Origin: Candidatus Ventrenecus stercoripullorum
GTDB lineage: Bacteria; Bacillota_I; Bacilli_A; RF39; UBA660
Length of the DNA: 35,795 nt
Direction: 5' to 3'
Assembly (NCBI GenBank): GCA_018712835.1
Contig: DVGF01000004.1
Span: 1 to 35,795, forward strand
The position numbers and the translations under genes are program-made. Shown here piece after piece: positions 1 to 10,670 of the stretch. The number at the start of each line of letters is the position of its first letter. Position 1 is the first letter of the stretch. The notes beneath the pieces are model-generated. The model was not told where the DNA came from and did no database searches. It saw nothing but the letters and a program-made list of their open reading frames with translations.

Positions 1-149
1 TTATTACTGTTTTGATTGACTTGAAAAAACACGGCATAACTAATTCCTAATACCAAAATTGTACAACAAACAATAATATAAGTTGCTAGTTTCGTTTCTC
101 TTTGAAATATATTTTTAAAACTTAACTTGCTTTCTTTTTGATTATTCAT
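1..149 (-). CDS. N-terminus of a membrane protein, cut by the window edge
   Basis: The minus-strand reading frame opens at ATG 147-149 and stays open to position 1, giving about 49 residues with no stop. It starts MNNQKESKLSFKNIFQRE, which is basic and cytoplasmic-looking, followed by one hydrophobic stretch at about residues 24-42 (TYIIVCCTILVLGISYAVFF). That suggests a single N-terminal membrane anchor with the rest outside the cell. A GGGTGAT ribosome-binding site lies about 5 bases before the ATG, and a good extended -10 promoter lies upstream, so the gene has its own transcript after rpoC. The family cannot be named from this fragment. Confidence 0.7.
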   Translation of the reverse strand, partial: MNNQKESKLSFKNIFQRETKLATYIIVCCTILVLGISYAVFFQVNQNSN

Positions 150-185
150 TTTTAATCACCCATGACTCATTCTTTACTCTACTAA

Positions 186-214
186 ATTATAGCATGTTTT
201 TTTAGAAATGAAAA
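186..214 (-). promoter_or_regulatory. Promoter of the truncated membrane-protein gene
   Basis: On the minus strand, TTTTCA (209-214) and TATAAT (186-191) are separated by 17 bases. TGC directly before the -10 makes an extended -10. The -35 box begins in the U-tract of the rpoC terminator. Confidence 0.6.
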
Positions 215-216
215 CG

Positions 217-249
217 AAAAAAATACTGAATTTTATTCTTCAGTATTTT
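217..249 (-). terminator. rpoC intrinsic terminator, containing the stop codon
   Basis: An 11-bp inverted repeat AAAATACTGAA/TTCAGTATTTT (220-230 and 239-249) has an 8-base loop and a T-run on the minus strand. The rpoC stop codon at 233-235 lies in the loop, so the last codons of rpoC form the upstream arm. Confidence 0.85.
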
Positions 250-3200
250 CTGTTTCTTCTAATGTTTCTGGAGTCTCTTCTTGAGCTGGTACAACATCAT
301 CACTTTCGTCCATTAAAGTTTCTTCTAGTACCTCGCTTGCATCATCATCCATAAATTGTTTTTGGAGCTCTAGTTCAATATCACTGTACTCTCTAGCTCC
401 TGTTCCAGCAGGAATTAATTTACCAATGATAACGTTTTCTTTTAGGCCACGTAAGTAATCTACAGAACCTTTGATTGCAGCATCTGTAAGAACTCTTGTT
501 GTCTCTTGGAATGAGGCTGCTGATAAGAAGGAGTCTGTTTGAAGTGAACTCTTTGTAATACCAAGCATGATTGGACGACCTTTTGCCGGTACTTTACCAG
601 CTAATATTACTGGTTTATTTGCTTCTGTGAATTCTCTTAGTGAAACACTTAATCCTTCTACTAGATCTGTATCTCCAGCATCAACAATTCTTACTTTATT
701 AATCATACGTTTTACAATGACTTCAATGTGTTTATCATTGATATCAACACCTTGTAGTTTGTAAACCATTTGAATTTCTTTTAATATGTATTCTTGAGCT
801 GTAATAGGGTCTGTTACTGCAAGTAACTCTTTTGGTGAAATAACACCTTCTGTAAGTTTATCGCCAGCTTCAACCTTATCGCCTTCATGAACACGTAATT
901 TCATATTGTAATTTGTTACATGTTCTCTTGCTTCGGCTTCATTTTCTACGACGATACGATATTTACCATTGTCTTCTTTAATTGATGCAACTGTACCGCT
1001 TACTTCTGAAATTGTCGCTTTTCCTTTTGGATTACGAGCTTCAAATAATTCTTCAACACGAGGAAGACCTTGAGTAATGTCATCTCCTCCTGCAACACCA
1101 CCTGAGTGGAATGTACGCATGGTAAGTTGGGTACCAGGTTCACCAATTGATTGAGCAGCCATAATACCAACTGCTTCACCAGTTTCTACTAAGTTACCCG
1201 TAGCAAGGTTACGGCCATAACATTTTTGACATACACCATTTTGTGTCTTACATGTTAAGATGCTCCTAATTTCTACAGATTTTACACCAGCTTCGGTAAT
1301 TTTTTTCACAAGATTTTCTGTTAAGTAAACATCTTTGTCGACGATTACTTCTTTTGTTTCTGGATTAATTACCTTTTGAGCTGTATATCTTCCTAAAATA
1401 CGTTCTTGAAGTGGTTCAATCACACTGCCATCTTTATCGTTTACTAAGTCTCTTACTTCTACTCCTTGGATAGAACCACAATCATGTTCTTTCACAATAA
1501 TGTCTTGAACGACTTCAACAAGTCTTCTTGTTAAGTATCCAGAGTCTGCTGTACGAAGTGCAGTATCCGCTGAACCTTTTCTTGAACCGTGACTTGATAA
1601 GAAGAATTCTGATACGGTTAATCCTTCTGAGAAGTTTGAAGTAACTGGAATTTCAATAGTAGAACCATCTGGTTTTGCCATTAGTCCACGCATACCAGCA
1701 AGTTGTGAGAAGTTTGAAATAGAACCACGGGCTCCAGAGTTCATCATCATGAACAATGGGTTATCAAAGTCATCTTTCGCGATTGCTTTTAATTCGTCTT
1801 TGATTTTGTCATTGGCTTTATTCCAGATATCAATTACTGTGTTGTAACGTTCTTCTTCTGTAATCATACCACGTTTAAATTGTTTGTTGACTTTTTCTAC
1901 TAATTCTTTTGAGTCAGCGATTACTTGATGTTTTGTTTTTGATGGTACGATATCTGCAGCTGATACGGTTACTCCGGCAATTGTTGAATATTTAAATCCT
2001 AAGTCTTTTAATTTATCCAAGAAAATACTTGTTTCTGTTGTATGATAACGTTTAAAGACTTGAGCAATTATTTTACTTAAATCTCCTTTGATAAATGGAG
2101 ATACTAAAGGCATTTCTTTAATAGATTCCGGAATATTTGTTCCCATTGGAAGGAAGAATTTATCTGGAGTCATACCTTCAATATTTTCTTTGCTTGCCTC
2201 ATTAATATAAGGATAGCTATCTGGTAGGATTTCGTTAAAAATAATCTTACCACATGTTGTTACTAAATATTTATCCATTTGGTCTTCAGTAAATAGTTTG
2301 TGTTTGAAGGAACGTACTGGTAAGGCAATACGAGTATGAAGAGTAATTTCTTTTCTTTCATAAGCCATTAATACTTCATTTGGATCTTTGTAAACTTTTC
2401 CTTCGTGATTTTCTCCTCTTTTTTCTTGTGTTAAGTAGCAGTTTCCTAAGACCATATCTTGTGATGGTGTAACGATTGGTTTTCCATCTTTTGGATTTAG
2501 TATGTTTTGAGCACCTAACATTAAAATTCTTGCTTCGGCTTTTGCTTCTTCGCTAAGTGGAACATGGACAGCCATTTGGTCACCATCGAAGTCAGCATTA
2601 AATCCTGTACAAACAAGTGGGTGCAAACGAATTGCTTTTCCACCAACTAATTTTGGTTCGAATGCTTGAATACCTAAACGGTGAAGAGTTGGAGCACGGT
2701 TAAGCATAACTGGATGCTCTGTAATTACGTCTTCTACAACATCCCATACGCAATCATTTTTCGTATCAATTAATTTTTTTGCTCCTTTAATATTGTGAGC
2801 AAGACCGCGTTCAACAAGGCCATGAATTACATGTGGTTTGAATAATTCAAGGGCCATATCTTTTGGAATACCGCATTGATACATTTTAAGGTTTGGTCCA
2901 ACGACGATAACACTACGACCTGAATAGTCAACACGTTTACCAAGTAAGTTTTGACGGAAACGTCCTTGTTTTCCTTTTAGCATACTAGATAAACTCTTTA
3001 ATGGCCTATTTCCAGCACCTGATACGCTTCTTCCACGACGACCATTGTCAAGTAAACTATCTACTGCTTCTTGAAGCATACGTTTTTCGTTTTGAACAAT
3101 AATCGTTGGAGCTCCTAATTCTAGTAATTTTTTCAAACGATTATTACGGTTAATAATTCTTCTATATAAATCATTTAAATCGCTTGTTGCAAATCTTCCA

Positions 3201-3937
3201 CCGTCTAATTGGATCATTGGACGTAAATCTGGTGGAATGACAGGAAGAGCTTCTAAAATCATCCATTCTGGACGATTGCCACTTTCTTGGAAAGCAACTA
3301 AGCAATCTAGTCTTTTAACTAAACGAATTCTTTTTTGTCCAGATGCATTTTCTAACTCTGCACGTAAGTCTTCTACTTCTTTATCAATATCTACTTCTTG
3401 TAATAGAGTTTTGATTGCTTCTGCACCCATACCTACTTTGAAGCTGTTACCATATTTTTCATAGTAAGCACGATACTCTTTATCTGATAATGTTTGTTTC
3501 TTTGATAATGGAGCACTTCCTGGGTCTAAAACAACATAGCTTACAAAGTATAATACTTCTTCTAGGTCTCTTGGACTCATATCAAGGACTAAGCCCATTT
3601 TAGATGGAACGCCTTTGAAAAACCAAATATGAGAGCAAGGAGAGGCTAGTTCAATGTGTCCCATTCTTTCACGACGGACTTTTGATTTGGTAACCTCTAC
3701 TCCACAACGATCACATACAACGTTCTTGTAACGTAATCTTTTATATTTTCCACAAGAACATTCATAGTCTTTGGTTGGTCCGAAGATTTTTTCACAGAAT
3801 AAGCCATCTCTTTCTGGTTTTAATGTACGATAATTGATGGTTTCCGGTTTTTTTACTTCGCCGTATGACCAAGAACGGATTTGTTCTGGACTAGCAAGTC
3901 CAATTTTAATCCCTTTAAAATTATTTACTTCGATCAT
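233..3937 (-). CDS. rpoC: DNA-directed RNA polymerase subunit beta'
   Basis: This is the beta-prime subunit of RNA polymerase, 1234 aa, full length for Bacillota. The N-terminal zinc site (CSCGKY...CDRCG, about residues 60-78), the catalytic Mg loop NADFDGDQM, the trigger-loop region with MRTFHSGG and the second zinc site ([13 protein letters not shown]) are all visible. The last 45 or so residues are very acidic (rich in E and D, ending ENTEE). The ATG lies 2 bases after the rpoB stop and its ribosome-binding site GAGGAGGGTGAG is inside the rpoB end, so the two are translated together. A terminator overlapping its stop ends the operon. Confidence 0.99.
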   Translation of the reverse strand: MIEVNNFKGIKIGLASPEQIRSWSYGEVKKPETINYRTLKPERDGLFCEKIFGPTKDYECSCGKYKRLRYKNVVCDRCGVEVTKSKVRRERMGHIELASPCSHIWFFKGVPSKMGLVLDMSPRDLEEVLYFVSYVVLDPGSAPLSKKQTLSDKEYRAYYEKYGNSFKVGMGAEAIKTLLQEVDIDKEVEDLRAELENASGQKRIRLVKRLDCLVAFQESGNRPEWMILEALPVIPPDLRPMIQLDGGRFATSDLNDLYRRIINRNNRLKKLLELGAPTIIVQNEKRMLQEAVDSLLDNGRRGRSVSGAGNRPLKSLSSMLKGKQGRFRQNLLGKRVDYSGRSVIVVGPNLKMYQCGIPKDMALELFKPHVIHGLVERGLAHNIKGAKKLIDTKNDCVWDVVEDVITEHPVMLNRAPTLHRLGIQAFEPKLVGGKAIRLHPLVCTGFNADFDGDQMAVHVPLSEEAKAEARILMLGAQNILNPKDGKPIVTPSQDMVLGNCYLTQEKRGENHEGKVYKDPNEVLMAYERKEITLHTRIALPVRSFKHKLFTEDQMDKYLVTTCGKIIFNEILPDSYPYINEASKENIEGMTPDKFFLPMGTNIPESIKEMPLVSPFIKGDLSKIIAQVFKRYHTTETSIFLDKLKDLGFKYSTIAGVTVSAADIVPSKTKHQVIADSKELVEKVNKQFKRGMITEEERYNTVIDIWNKANDKIKDELKAIAKDDFDNPLFMMMNSGARGSISNFSQLAGMRGLMAKPDGSTIEIPVTSNFSEGLTVSEFFLSSHGSRKGSADTALRTADSGYLTRRLVEVVQDIIVKEHDCGSIQGVEVRDLVNDKDGSVIEPLQERILGRYTAQKVINPETKEVIVDKDVYLTENLVKKITEAGVKSVEIRSILTCKTQNGVCQKCYGRNLATGNLVETGEAVGIMAAQSIGEPGTQLTMRTFHSGGVAGGDDITQGLPRVEELFEARNPKGKATISEVSGTVASIKEDNGKYRIVVENEAEAREHVTNYNMKLRVHEGDKVEAGDKLTEGVISPKELLAVTDPITAQEYILKEIQMVYKLQGVDINDKHIEVIVKRMINKVRIVDAGDTDLVEGLSVSLREFTEANKPVILAGKVPAKGRPIMLGITKSSLQTDSFLSAASFQETTRVLTDAAIKGSVDYLRGLKENVIIGKLIPAGTGAREYSDIELELQKQFMDDDASEVLEETLMDESDDVVPAQEETPETLEETENTEE

Positions 3938-3939
3938 TC

Positions 3940-6900
3940 TTACTCACCCTCCTCAATCTCGTCTTCCTCATCTAAAGCGATGTCTCCTGGAAATTCTAAG
4001 TCGTCTAGACTGTCACCTTCAAACTCGTCTTCTTCTTCGCTATCAGGTAATTGTTCGAGGTCACTTTCTGATTCTTCGCTTGGTGTTATTGTTTCTCTTG
4101 TGACATCGATTTCATCAATCTTAATTAAATCTTCTTTTTCTTCTTCTCTTTCGATTTCTTTTAAGTCTAATACTTCGTCATTGTTATTAATAATTTGAAC
4201 ATTTAGGCCTAGTGCTTGGAATTCTTTGATAAGTACTCTAAATGACTCTGGAACACCTGCTTGATTTACTGTTTTACCTTTTACAAGAGCTTCATAAACT
4301 TTTACACGACCAATTACATCGTCTGATTTAATCGTTAAAATTTCTTGTAAGACATGAGCAGCACCATAAGCATATAATGCCCAAACTTCCATTTCTCCGA
4401 AACGTTGTCCACCAAATTGTGCTTTACCACCTAATGGTTGTTGTGTTACTAAGCTATATGGTCCAGTAGCTCTAGCATGTAATTTATCATCTACCATGTG
4501 ATGTAGTTTTACCATGTACATAACACCAACGTTAATTTTATGTTCGAATGGTTCTCCGGTACGACCGTTGTAAAGAGTTACTTTACCATCTTCGCTCATA
4601 CCAGCTTCACGCATTTCTTCATGAATATCATCAAGGTTTGCTCCATCAAATACTGGAGTTGCATAATGAACGCCTAATTTTTTACCAGCCATTCCTAAAT
4701 GAACTTCTAGGATTTGGCCAATGTTCATACGTGATGGAACACCTAATGGGTTTAACATAACATCAACTGGAGTACCATCTGGTAAGTATGGCATATCTTC
4801 TTCTGGTAATACAAGGGAAATAACACCTTTGTTACCATGACGACCACTCATCTTATCTCCAACTTGGATTTTACGTTTTTGAATAATGTAAACACGAATA
4901 ATTTTGAATACACCTGCTGGAAGTTCGTCACTATTTTCTTTGGTATAAACTTTGACATCATGAACAATACCAGCTGCACCGTGTTCTACTTTTAGAGATG
5001 TATCTCTTACTTCACGAGTTTTTTCACCAAATATTGCATGTAATAGTTTTTCTTCGCTTGTTAGTTCTTGAACACCTTTTGGAGTTACTTTACCAACAAG
5101 GATATCGCCTTCTTTTACTTCTGTACCAATTCTTACAATACCTTCAGAGTCTAGGTTTTTACGAGCTTCTTCTCCAACATTTGGAATATCTCTTGTAATT
5201 TCTTCTGGTCCTAATTTGGTATCACGACATTCAATTTCATACATTTCAATATGAAGTGATGTATAAACGTCGTCTTTGACAAGTCTTTCATTTAATATAA
5301 CTGCGTCTTCATAGTTATAACCATTATAGGTCATGAATGCTACAGTCATGTTTTTACCTAAAGCAAGTTCTCCATGGTCAGTACTTGGACCATCTGCAAT
5401 AACTTGACCAGCTTTAATTTTTTCTCCGGCATGTACTAATGGAATATGATTTGTACAAGCTGCTGCGTTGTTTCCTTCAAAGTTTGCTAAATAATAAGTA
5501 TCTTTACCTTTCGCATTTTTTACAATGATTTTTTTAGCATCCGCATACTCTACTACACCATCTGCTTTAGCAACGACTGTACTACCAGAGTATTTTGCTG
5601 CAACACACTCTACTCCTGTACCAACGATTGGAGCTTCTGATTTTAATAGAGGAACTGCTTGACGTTGCATGTTAGAACCCATAAGAGTACGGTTGGCATC
5701 GTCGTAGTTCAAGAATGGAATACAACTTGTTGTAATTGAAACAACTTGGCTAGGTGAAACGTCCACAAAATTTACTTTGTCTTTTGAAACCATGACATTG
5801 TCACCATTGTAACGAACGATTACTTCGTCTTCAATAATATGGTTATCATCATCTAAAGCGATGTTTGCTTCTGAAATATAGTAATCTGCTTCTTCATCGG
5901 CTGTCATATAATGAACATCATCCATGATAACTTTACCGTTTTCTACTCTACGGTATGGAGTCATAATAAATCCGTATTCATTAATTTTTGCATAACCAGC
6001 TAAAGAAGTAATTAATCCAATGTTTTGACCTTCTGGACTTTCTACTGGACAAATACGTCCATAGTGGCTGGCATTTACGTCACGAACGTCCATTCCAGCA
6101 CGGTCACGAGATAGTCCACCAGGCCCTAAGCTTGATAAACGTCTTTTATCAGTAAGTTCAGCGATAGGATTAATTTGATCCATGAATTTTGATAATTGGG
6201 AACTACCAAAGAATTCTTTTAATACTGCAGTTACTGGACGAATATTAATTAATGATTTTGGTGTAATATCTGCCGTTTCTTGCGTTGTCATTCGCTCACG
6301 AATTACACGTTCCATACGGCTCATACCTACTTGGAATTGTTTTTGGATTAATTCACCAACTTGTCTAACACGACGATTTCCTAAGTTATCGATTTCATCT
6401 GTATTACCAATACCAGCATGTAAGTTTAAGTAATAGTTAATTGATGCATAGATATCTGGAATTGTTAATCTTTTTTCTTCAACAGTATCTAAAACACCTA
6501 AAATCTTAATCACTTTATCTGGGTGATTTTTATCATATACTTTGATTTCTTGGATTTCATTGTATGAGTCTAATTCTTCATGAATAGAAACTTTATGAAC
6601 TCCAAAACCTGCTTTTAATACTGGTTTGATTTTTTCTAAAATTTCTTTTGTGATTAGTGTATCTTTTGCCGCAACAACATCGCCATTCTCAGTCTTTATG
6701 TCTTCTGCTAATGTACAACCTACTAAACGATCACTGACATTTAATTTTTTATTGAATTTATAACGTCCTACTTTTGCTAAGTCATAACGGAAATGATCAA
6801 AGAAACGCATAATAAGTTGATTCTTTGCGGAATCTAGAGTTGCTGGTTCTCCTGGACGTAATTTTTCGAAAATCTCAATTAATGCTTCATCGGTATTCTT

Positions 6901-7578
6901 TGTACTATCTTTTTCAAACGTATTTAATAGATATGGATCTTCTCCGAATACACCTGTAATGTCATCGTTGCTAGAAAGTCCTAAGGCACGAAGGAATGTC
7001 GTTACTGGTACTTTTCTAGTTCTATCGATACGAACGTAAATTACATCTCTTGCATCGGTTTCAAATTCTAACCATGTACCACGATTTGGTATCATCTCTC
7101 CGCTGATAATACGACGACCATTCTTGTCGATTTCTCTTTTGAAATAAACACTTGGACTACGTACTAATTGAGATACGATAACACGTTCTGCACCATTGAT
7201 AATGAATGTTCCAGACTCTGTCATTAAAGGCATGTCTCCCAAGAAAATTTCTTGTTCTTTTACTTCGCCTGTCTCATGAATAAAAACACGAGCTTGTACC
7301 TTTAAAGGAGCTGCGTAATTGACCATTCTCTCTTTTGACTCTTTCACAGAATATCTAGGTTCATCAAAAGAATAATCTCCAAAATCTACTGTTACATTTC
7401 CAGTAAAACTTTCGACAGGAAATAATTCGTCAAATACTTCACGAATTCCTGTTTCTAAAAATTGTTGGTAACTTTTCTTTTGAACTTCTAGTAAATCTGA
7501 AAGTTCCATAGTATTTTTACTTTTGGAGAAACTTCTTCTTGTTCTGTAATCTCCACATTTTTTTAATTTGTAAGCCAC
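3940..7578 (-). CDS. rpoB: DNA-directed RNA polymerase subunit beta
   Basis: This is the beta subunit of RNA polymerase, 1212 aa, full length. The start is GTG, with GGGGTG 5 bases upstream. The rifampicin-pocket segment runs from [16 protein letters not shown] through [11 protein letters not shown]. At E. coli positions 513, 518 and 526 it has Lys464, Ile469 and Asp477 (codons at 6187-6189, 6172-6174 and 6148-6150) instead of Gln, Asn and His; changes at 513 and 526 are classical rifampicin-resistance sites. [12 protein letters not shown] and the C-terminal [20 protein letters not shown] clamp motif are intact. The last 65 or so residues form a long acidic tail. rpoC follows after 2 bases. 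A dedicated promoter lies 70-100 bases upstream of the start. Confidence 0.99.
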   Translation of the reverse strand: MAYKLKKCGDYRTRRSFSKSKNTMELSDLLEVQKKSYQQFLETGIREVFDELFPVESFTGNVTVDFGDYSFDEPRYSVKESKERMVNYAAPLKVQARVFIHETGEVKEQEIFLGDMPLMTESGTFIINGAERVIVSQLVRSPSVYFKREIDKNGRRIISGEMIPNRGTWLEFETDARDVIYVRIDRTRKVPVTTFLRALGLSSNDDITGVFGEDPYLLNTFEKDSTKNTDEALIEIFEKLRPGEPATLDSAKNQLIMRFFDHFRYDLAKVGRYKFNKKLNVSDRLVGCTLAEDIKTENGDVVAAKDTLITKEILEKIKPVLKAGFGVHKVSIHEELDSYNEIQEIKVYDKNHPDKVIKILGVLDTVEEKRLTIPDIYASINYYLNLHAGIGNTDEIDNLGNRRVRQVGELIQKQFQVGMSRMERVIRERMTTQETADITPKSLINIRPVTAVLKEFFGSSQLSKFMDQINPIAELTDKRRLSSLGPGGLSRDRAGMDVRDVNASHYGRICPVESPEGQNIGLITSLAGYAKINEYGFIMTPYRRVENGKVIMDDVHYMTADEEADYYISEANIALDDDNHIIEDEVIVRYNGDNVMVSKDKVNFVDVSPSQVVSITTSCIPFLNYDDANRTLMGSNMQRQAVPLLKSEAPIVGTGVECVAAKYSGSTVVAKADGVVEYADAKKIIVKNAKGKDTYYLANFEGNNAAACTNHIPLVHAGEKIKAGQVIADGPSTDHGELALGKNMTVAFMTYNGYNYEDAVILNERLVKDDVYTSLHIEMYEIECRDTKLGPEEITRDIPNVGEEARKNLDSEGIVRIGTEVKEGDILVGKVTPKGVQELTSEEKLLHAIFGEKTREVRDTSLKVEHGAAGIVHDVKVYTKENSDELPAGVFKIIRVYIIQKRKIQVGDKMSGRHGNKGVISLVLPEEDMPYLPDGTPVDVMLNPLGVPSRMNIGQILEVHLGMAGKKLGVHYATPVFDGANLDDIHEEMREAGMSEDGKVTLYNGRTGEPFEHKINVGVMYMVKLHHMVDDKLHARATGPYSLVTQQPLGGKAQFGGQRFGEMEVWALYAYGAAHVLQEILTIKSDDVIGRVKVYEALVKGKTVNQAGVPESFRVLIKEFQALGLNVQIINNNDEVLDLKEIEREEEKEDLIKIDEIDVTRETITPSEESESDLEQLPDSEEEDEFEGDSLDDLEFPGDIALDEEDEIEEGE

Positions 7579-7649
7579 GATTTCACCCCATCTAATAAAT
7601 TATTTTTTTCCTCAAACGCTAAAAAAAACTAACACGTCACCAATTTATA

Positions 7650-7678
7650 ATTCTAGCAGTAATTCACGTTGGTGTCAA
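7650..7678 (-). promoter_or_regulatory. rpoBC promoter
   Basis: On the minus strand, TTGACA (7673-7678), a 17-base spacer and TAGAAT (7650-7655) with TGC before it form a strong extended -10 promoter. The -35 box contains the TGA stop (7675-7677) of the upstream methyltransferase gene. The predicted leader to the rpoB GTG is about 65 bases, with no clear hairpin terminator. Confidence 0.85.
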
Positions 7679-8265
7679 TAAATTTTTGCACGAACTATAT
7701 AAAATCCTTTGTCTTTTTTTACCACCTCGGTTTTGTATATATCTTCTACACACTTGATAATGCTTTTTACTCCTTGGTCTTTACGGATGACAAACCATAG
7801 TTCTCCATCCTCTTTTAAATGTTTTCTAGCGTCTCTAATTATATTTAAAACCACTTCTTTTCCCGCTCGAATCGGAGGGTTTGTTACAATTAAATCATAC
7901 GTTTCTGTAATATTTTCATAGGCGTTACTTAATGCTATCTCGCCTTTTATTTTATTTTCTTTGATATTTCTTTCACATAAATGTAAGGCTCTTTTATTGA
8001 CATCGGTAAAGACTACCGAGGCTTCGTTTAATTTTCCGAGTACTATGCCAATAAACCCGTATCCACAGCCAACATCTAATATGTTATTGTATTTTTTTCC
8101 TTGTTGGATAATTGTTTCTACTAATACTCTACTTCCATAATCGATTTTGTCTTTTGAAAATACTCCTAAATCACTAAAAAAAGTGAAAACTATCCCTTTG
8201 TTTTCATAAGATATGGTGCGTATCTCGCTTTTTAAATGACTATTATTCGTAAAATAATGTTCCAA
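7675..8265 (-). CDS. RsmC/YbxB-like class I SAM-dependent methyltransferase
   Basis: This 196-aa protein has a single Rossmann methyltransferase domain. The SAM-binding motif I is DVGCGYGFIG and the catalytic motif is NPPIR, as in the RsmC (16S rRNA m2G1207) family whose motif IV is NPPY/F. In Bacillus the homologue ybxB also sits directly before rpoB, so gene order supports the assignment. The protein is half the length of E. coli RsmC because the catalytically dead N-terminal copy is missing, as is usual in Bacillota. The start is TTG with GGTGAT just upstream, so translation is probably modest. It has its own promoter inside the terminator of the previous gene. The exact rRNA target is inferred. 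Confidence 0.85.
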   Translation of the reverse strand: MEHYFTNNSHLKSEIRTISYENKGIVFTFFSDLGVFSKDKIDYGSRVLVETIIQQGKKYNNILDVGCGYGFIGIVLGKLNEASVVFTDVNKRALHLCERNIKENKIKGEIALSNAYENITETYDLIVTNPPIRAGKEVVLNIIRDARKHLKEDGELWFVIRKDQGVKSIIKCVEDIYKTEVVKKDKGFYIVRAKIY

Positions 8266-8300
8266 ATGATCACCAGTACTCTCAAAGACAACTTAAGTAC

Positions 8301-8329
8301 ATTTTAAAAGAAAAAACACTTCCTGTCAA
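8301..8329 (-). promoter_or_regulatory. Promoter of the rsmC-like gene
   Basis: On the minus strand, TTGACA (8324-8329), a 17-base spacer and TAAAAT (8301-8306). The -35 and most of the spacer are built from the downstream half of the previous gene's terminator hairpin. Confidence 0.75.
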
Positions 8330-8370
8330 TCTTTTTTTGTTATTTTAGATTGCTTTTGTAAAGTGTTTTT
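8311..8370 (-). terminator. Terminator of the 701-aa surface-protein gene
   Basis: The outer arms AAAAACACTT/AAGTGTTTTT (8312-8321 and 8361-8370) and the inner arms CAATCT/AGATTG (8327-8332 and 8347-8352) form an interrupted hairpin. On the minus strand it ends in a T-run. It lies 8 bases after the stop codon at 8378. Confidence 0.75.
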
Positions 8371-8377
8371 CTTCCTT

Positions 8378-10483
8378 TTAATTTTCTTTCCATCTTTCTT
8401 TGAATGTTAAGTAGTCGGTTTGGTCTTGTTCTATTAATGTGATTGGTCGTTCTTCATACGTTTTGTTGCCAGCATTATCGGATACAGTATAGGTTACGAT
8501 GTAGGTGCCAGCTTCACAATTGGTTAGAGTGGTATTCCAATTTTCCCAACCAAAGCATTTTGTTTCCTCCCCTTTCGTGCCATCAACGTTTTGTTTAAAC
8601 CATTGCATATGGACATTGCCAAAGGAAATCGTGTCTACGTCATCGATTACTTTTCCTGGTTGGGGATAGATGTATGTGTCTTTTCCGATTATAAATGTTG
8701 TAGGAATGTCTGATAAATCAAAGCGTGGGGATACTGTATCATATATTACCTGGCCATACCCTTTATTTTTCTCTTCAGTGATTGACTCTGTTGTTAATAC
8801 GGTTTCGTTTCCAGCATCATCAAAAATATTTGTGATTTTAATAGGAACTACTTCGCCACTTATTAAGCCAGAGTTTTCTTCTATCTTGACTGTAGCATCA
8901 CATTTGTATTTGGTACTAGCCCAGCCGTCTGACTCATCTCGCCATACACATTTCATTTCTTGAGGGGAGAAAGACGCAACTTGTAGGATTGGTGTAGTGG
9001 TAGGTGCTTCTTCAAAGACTAATTCAATATATAATTTTTCCCCATCGCGAACGCGTTTATGGTTTGTACTATCTTGATTTAATACAAAGAGCCAATTTTC
9101 TTCTAGTGGTGTGTAATCAATTACAACGTTTTTAGAAATTGTTTCATGACTTAGTGTTTGTTCTAATACATTTCCTGCGCGATCTACAATATTAGAAATG
9201 GAAAATAATACTGGTCCTTCTGGCATAGATTCGTTTACTATGAAATGAACTTGATAAGAAGTAGTACCCTGCTCTAATGCTTTTTCGTCCGCTAGGTATT
9301 CTTTTCCAAAAATTTGAATTTTTGGTATTTCTTGTAAAGGTTCTGACACTGTGAAAGATAATGTAATCTCATCATTTAATTTGGCAAAATATGGATTTAC
9401 ATTACTAGAAAATACTTCAAGTTTTGTAACTGTGGCTACGATATCATCGTAAATCACGTATGTGTCATTCTCACCAGTTGTCGTAAATTCTTTTTGGTTG
9501 TTTCCTGCTAAGTCAACCACGTTAGAAATGGTAATGGTAATTTTTTCGTTTGATACTAAAGATAGTGTTTTTTCTAACGGAATTTCCACTTCGTATTGAT
9601 TCGTATTATCAACACTCTTGGTCTCATATACTTTTTCTCCTAAAGAAACATATGGATTTGTTTGTAATTTTTCATTTGCGTCCATTCGGACAACAATCAC
9701 GTCACTATGCTTTGCATAATGGGAAGAACTATCTTTCTTTTCTATTTTAACATTCGTAACTACTGGAAGTGTAGTATCTAACGTAAAGGAAAGTGACGAC
9801 TCGTGAAACGCTTCATCAACAACTAGAATTTCATACCTACCATCTTGCGATAGATTTTTTATTTGTTCTAGTGTCGTTTCTTTTTGGTTTAAATAAATTT
9901 TTATCTTGGTCTCGTCTGTAATATGAATATTACTAGTTTGATTTACGATGTCATTCTCTGTAATTCCACTGATTATAGGTGCTTGTGTATCTTCTAGAAT
10001 TGGAAGAATTTTATCATTTAAACTTTCTTCCACTCTTTTTCTTACATCTTCTTTTAGCTCAGGAATTTGTGTAAGTATCGTTTTATTTTCTTGATAAAAA
10101 TCTCGCGATCTCTCAATATCTAAGGTACTACTTGCTTTTTCCAGCATTGTTTCTAAGCTTTCTATAATCTTTAAAATTTCACTTTCTAGTGAATAGGACT
10201 CATCTAAATTTGATGAGGAGCTATCTTGTGATTCTGTTGGAATCCGTATTGGAAAAGATGTCTTTTGTTCCTCTTCTGTTTTTTGTGAAATTAGTTCATC
10301 AGACTCTTTCTTGTTAGGCTCAGGAGTTATCTCGTTAAAATGATTTTGGCTAGAAATAGCGCCTTCTGATATATTTTCTTCTACATTTTCTGTAGGTTCT
10401 GCTCTAGAACCTGATAATACCCTGATCGATAATCCTAGTAATAAGAAAAGAATCATTGTTAAAAATAATTTTTTATGCTTCAT
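8378..10483 (-). CDS. Secreted surface protein with repeated Ig-like domains
   Basis: This 701-aa exported protein is of unknown specific role. Residues 1-28 form a signal peptide or anchor (MKHKKLFLTMILFLLLGLSI). A Ser/Glu-rich linker (about 30-110) and a charged, probably coiled stretch (about 100-160) follow. Then come about five beta-rich, Ig/DUF5011-like repeats marked by the recurring motif [IV][ST]N[IV]xDxAGN (ISNVVDLAGN, ISNIVDRAGN, ITNIFDDAGN, and VSDNAGN in the last). No LPXTG sorting signal is present, so attachment would be through an uncleaved N-terminus, or the protein is released. GAGGAGG lies 5 bases before the ATG. A 17-bp hairpin sits in the leader. A cell-surface adhesin or envelope protein is an inference from domain type only. 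Confidence 0.75.
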   Translation of the reverse strand: MKHKKLFLTMILFLLLGLSIRVLSGSRAEPTENVEENISEGAISSQNHFNEITPEPNKKESDELISQKTEEEQKTSFPIRIPTESQDSSSSNLDESYSLESEILKIIESLETMLEKASSTLDIERSRDFYQENKTILTQIPELKEDVRKRVEESLNDKILPILEDTQAPIISGITENDIVNQTSNIHITDETKIKIYLNQKETTLEQIKNLSQDGRYEILVVDEAFHESSLSFTLDTTLPVVTNVKIEKKDSSSHYAKHSDVIVVRMDANEKLQTNPYVSLGEKVYETKSVDNTNQYEVEIPLEKTLSLVSNEKITITISNVVDLAGNNQKEFTTTGENDTYVIYDDIVATVTKLEVFSSNVNPYFAKLNDEITLSFTVSEPLQEIPKIQIFGKEYLADEKALEQGTTSYQVHFIVNESMPEGPVLFSISNIVDRAGNVLEQTLSHETISKNVVIDYTPLEENWLFVLNQDSTNHKRVRDGEKLYIELVFEEAPTTTPILQVASFSPQEMKCVWRDESDGWASTKYKCDATVKIEENSGLISGEVVPIKITNIFDDAGNETVLTTESITEEKNKGYGQVIYDTVSPRFDLSDIPTTFIIGKDTYIYPQPGKVIDDVDTISFGNVHMQWFKQNVDGTKGEETKCFGWENWNTTLTNCEAGTYIVTYTVSDNAGNKTYEERPITLIEQDQTDYLTFKERWKEN

Positions 10484-10505
10484 AAAACCTCCTCGTTTTT
10501 TTCGG

Positions 10506-10544
10506 GGCTAAAAAAAGGCTTTCAATCAAAGCCTTTTTTTAGCC
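10506..10544 (-). terminator. 17-bp perfect hairpin terminator in the leader of the surface-protein gene
   Basis: GGCTAAAAAAAGGCTTT and its exact complement (10506-10522 and 10528-10544) flank a 5-base loop. The inner AGGCTTT stem is followed by seven Ts in either direction, so it is a strong intrinsic terminator. It ends the glycosylase transcript, but it also lies only about 20 bases before the next gene's ATG, with no room for a promoter in between. It may act as an attenuator. Confidence 0.8.
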
Positions 10545-10625
10545 AATCAACAAATTAAAATTTCTTTCTAAATCTTTTTTTCTAAACAAGTAATTTTTCT
10601 CTATTTTTATTACCACTACATTTTA

Positions 10626-10654
10626 ATTTTACCATAAATTTCTATAAAAAAAAG
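10626..10654 (-). promoter_or_regulatory. Possible promoter upstream of the leader hairpin
   Basis: An extended -10, TGGTAAAAT (TAAAAT at 10626-10631), is preceded at 17 bases only by a poor -35 (CTTTTT). It would give a leader of about 135 bases that includes the 17-bp terminator hairpin. An A8/T8 palindrome (about 10643-10662) overlaps its upstream part and could itself terminate the glycosylase gene. Confidence 0.4.
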
Positions 10655-10670
10655 ATTTTTTTTATCTAGT

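Noticed and set aside
567-6433. Several plus-strand frames of 65-105 codons inside rpoC and rpoB
   Set aside because: All lie opposite strongly conserved coding sequence, have Ser- or Leu-rich antisense composition and lack ribosome-binding sites.
7638-7673. CACCAA...TTGGTG inverted repeat spanning the rpoBC promoter as an operator
   Set aside because: Six-base arms about 24 bases apart in an A/T-rich region are expected by chance; no second copy was found.
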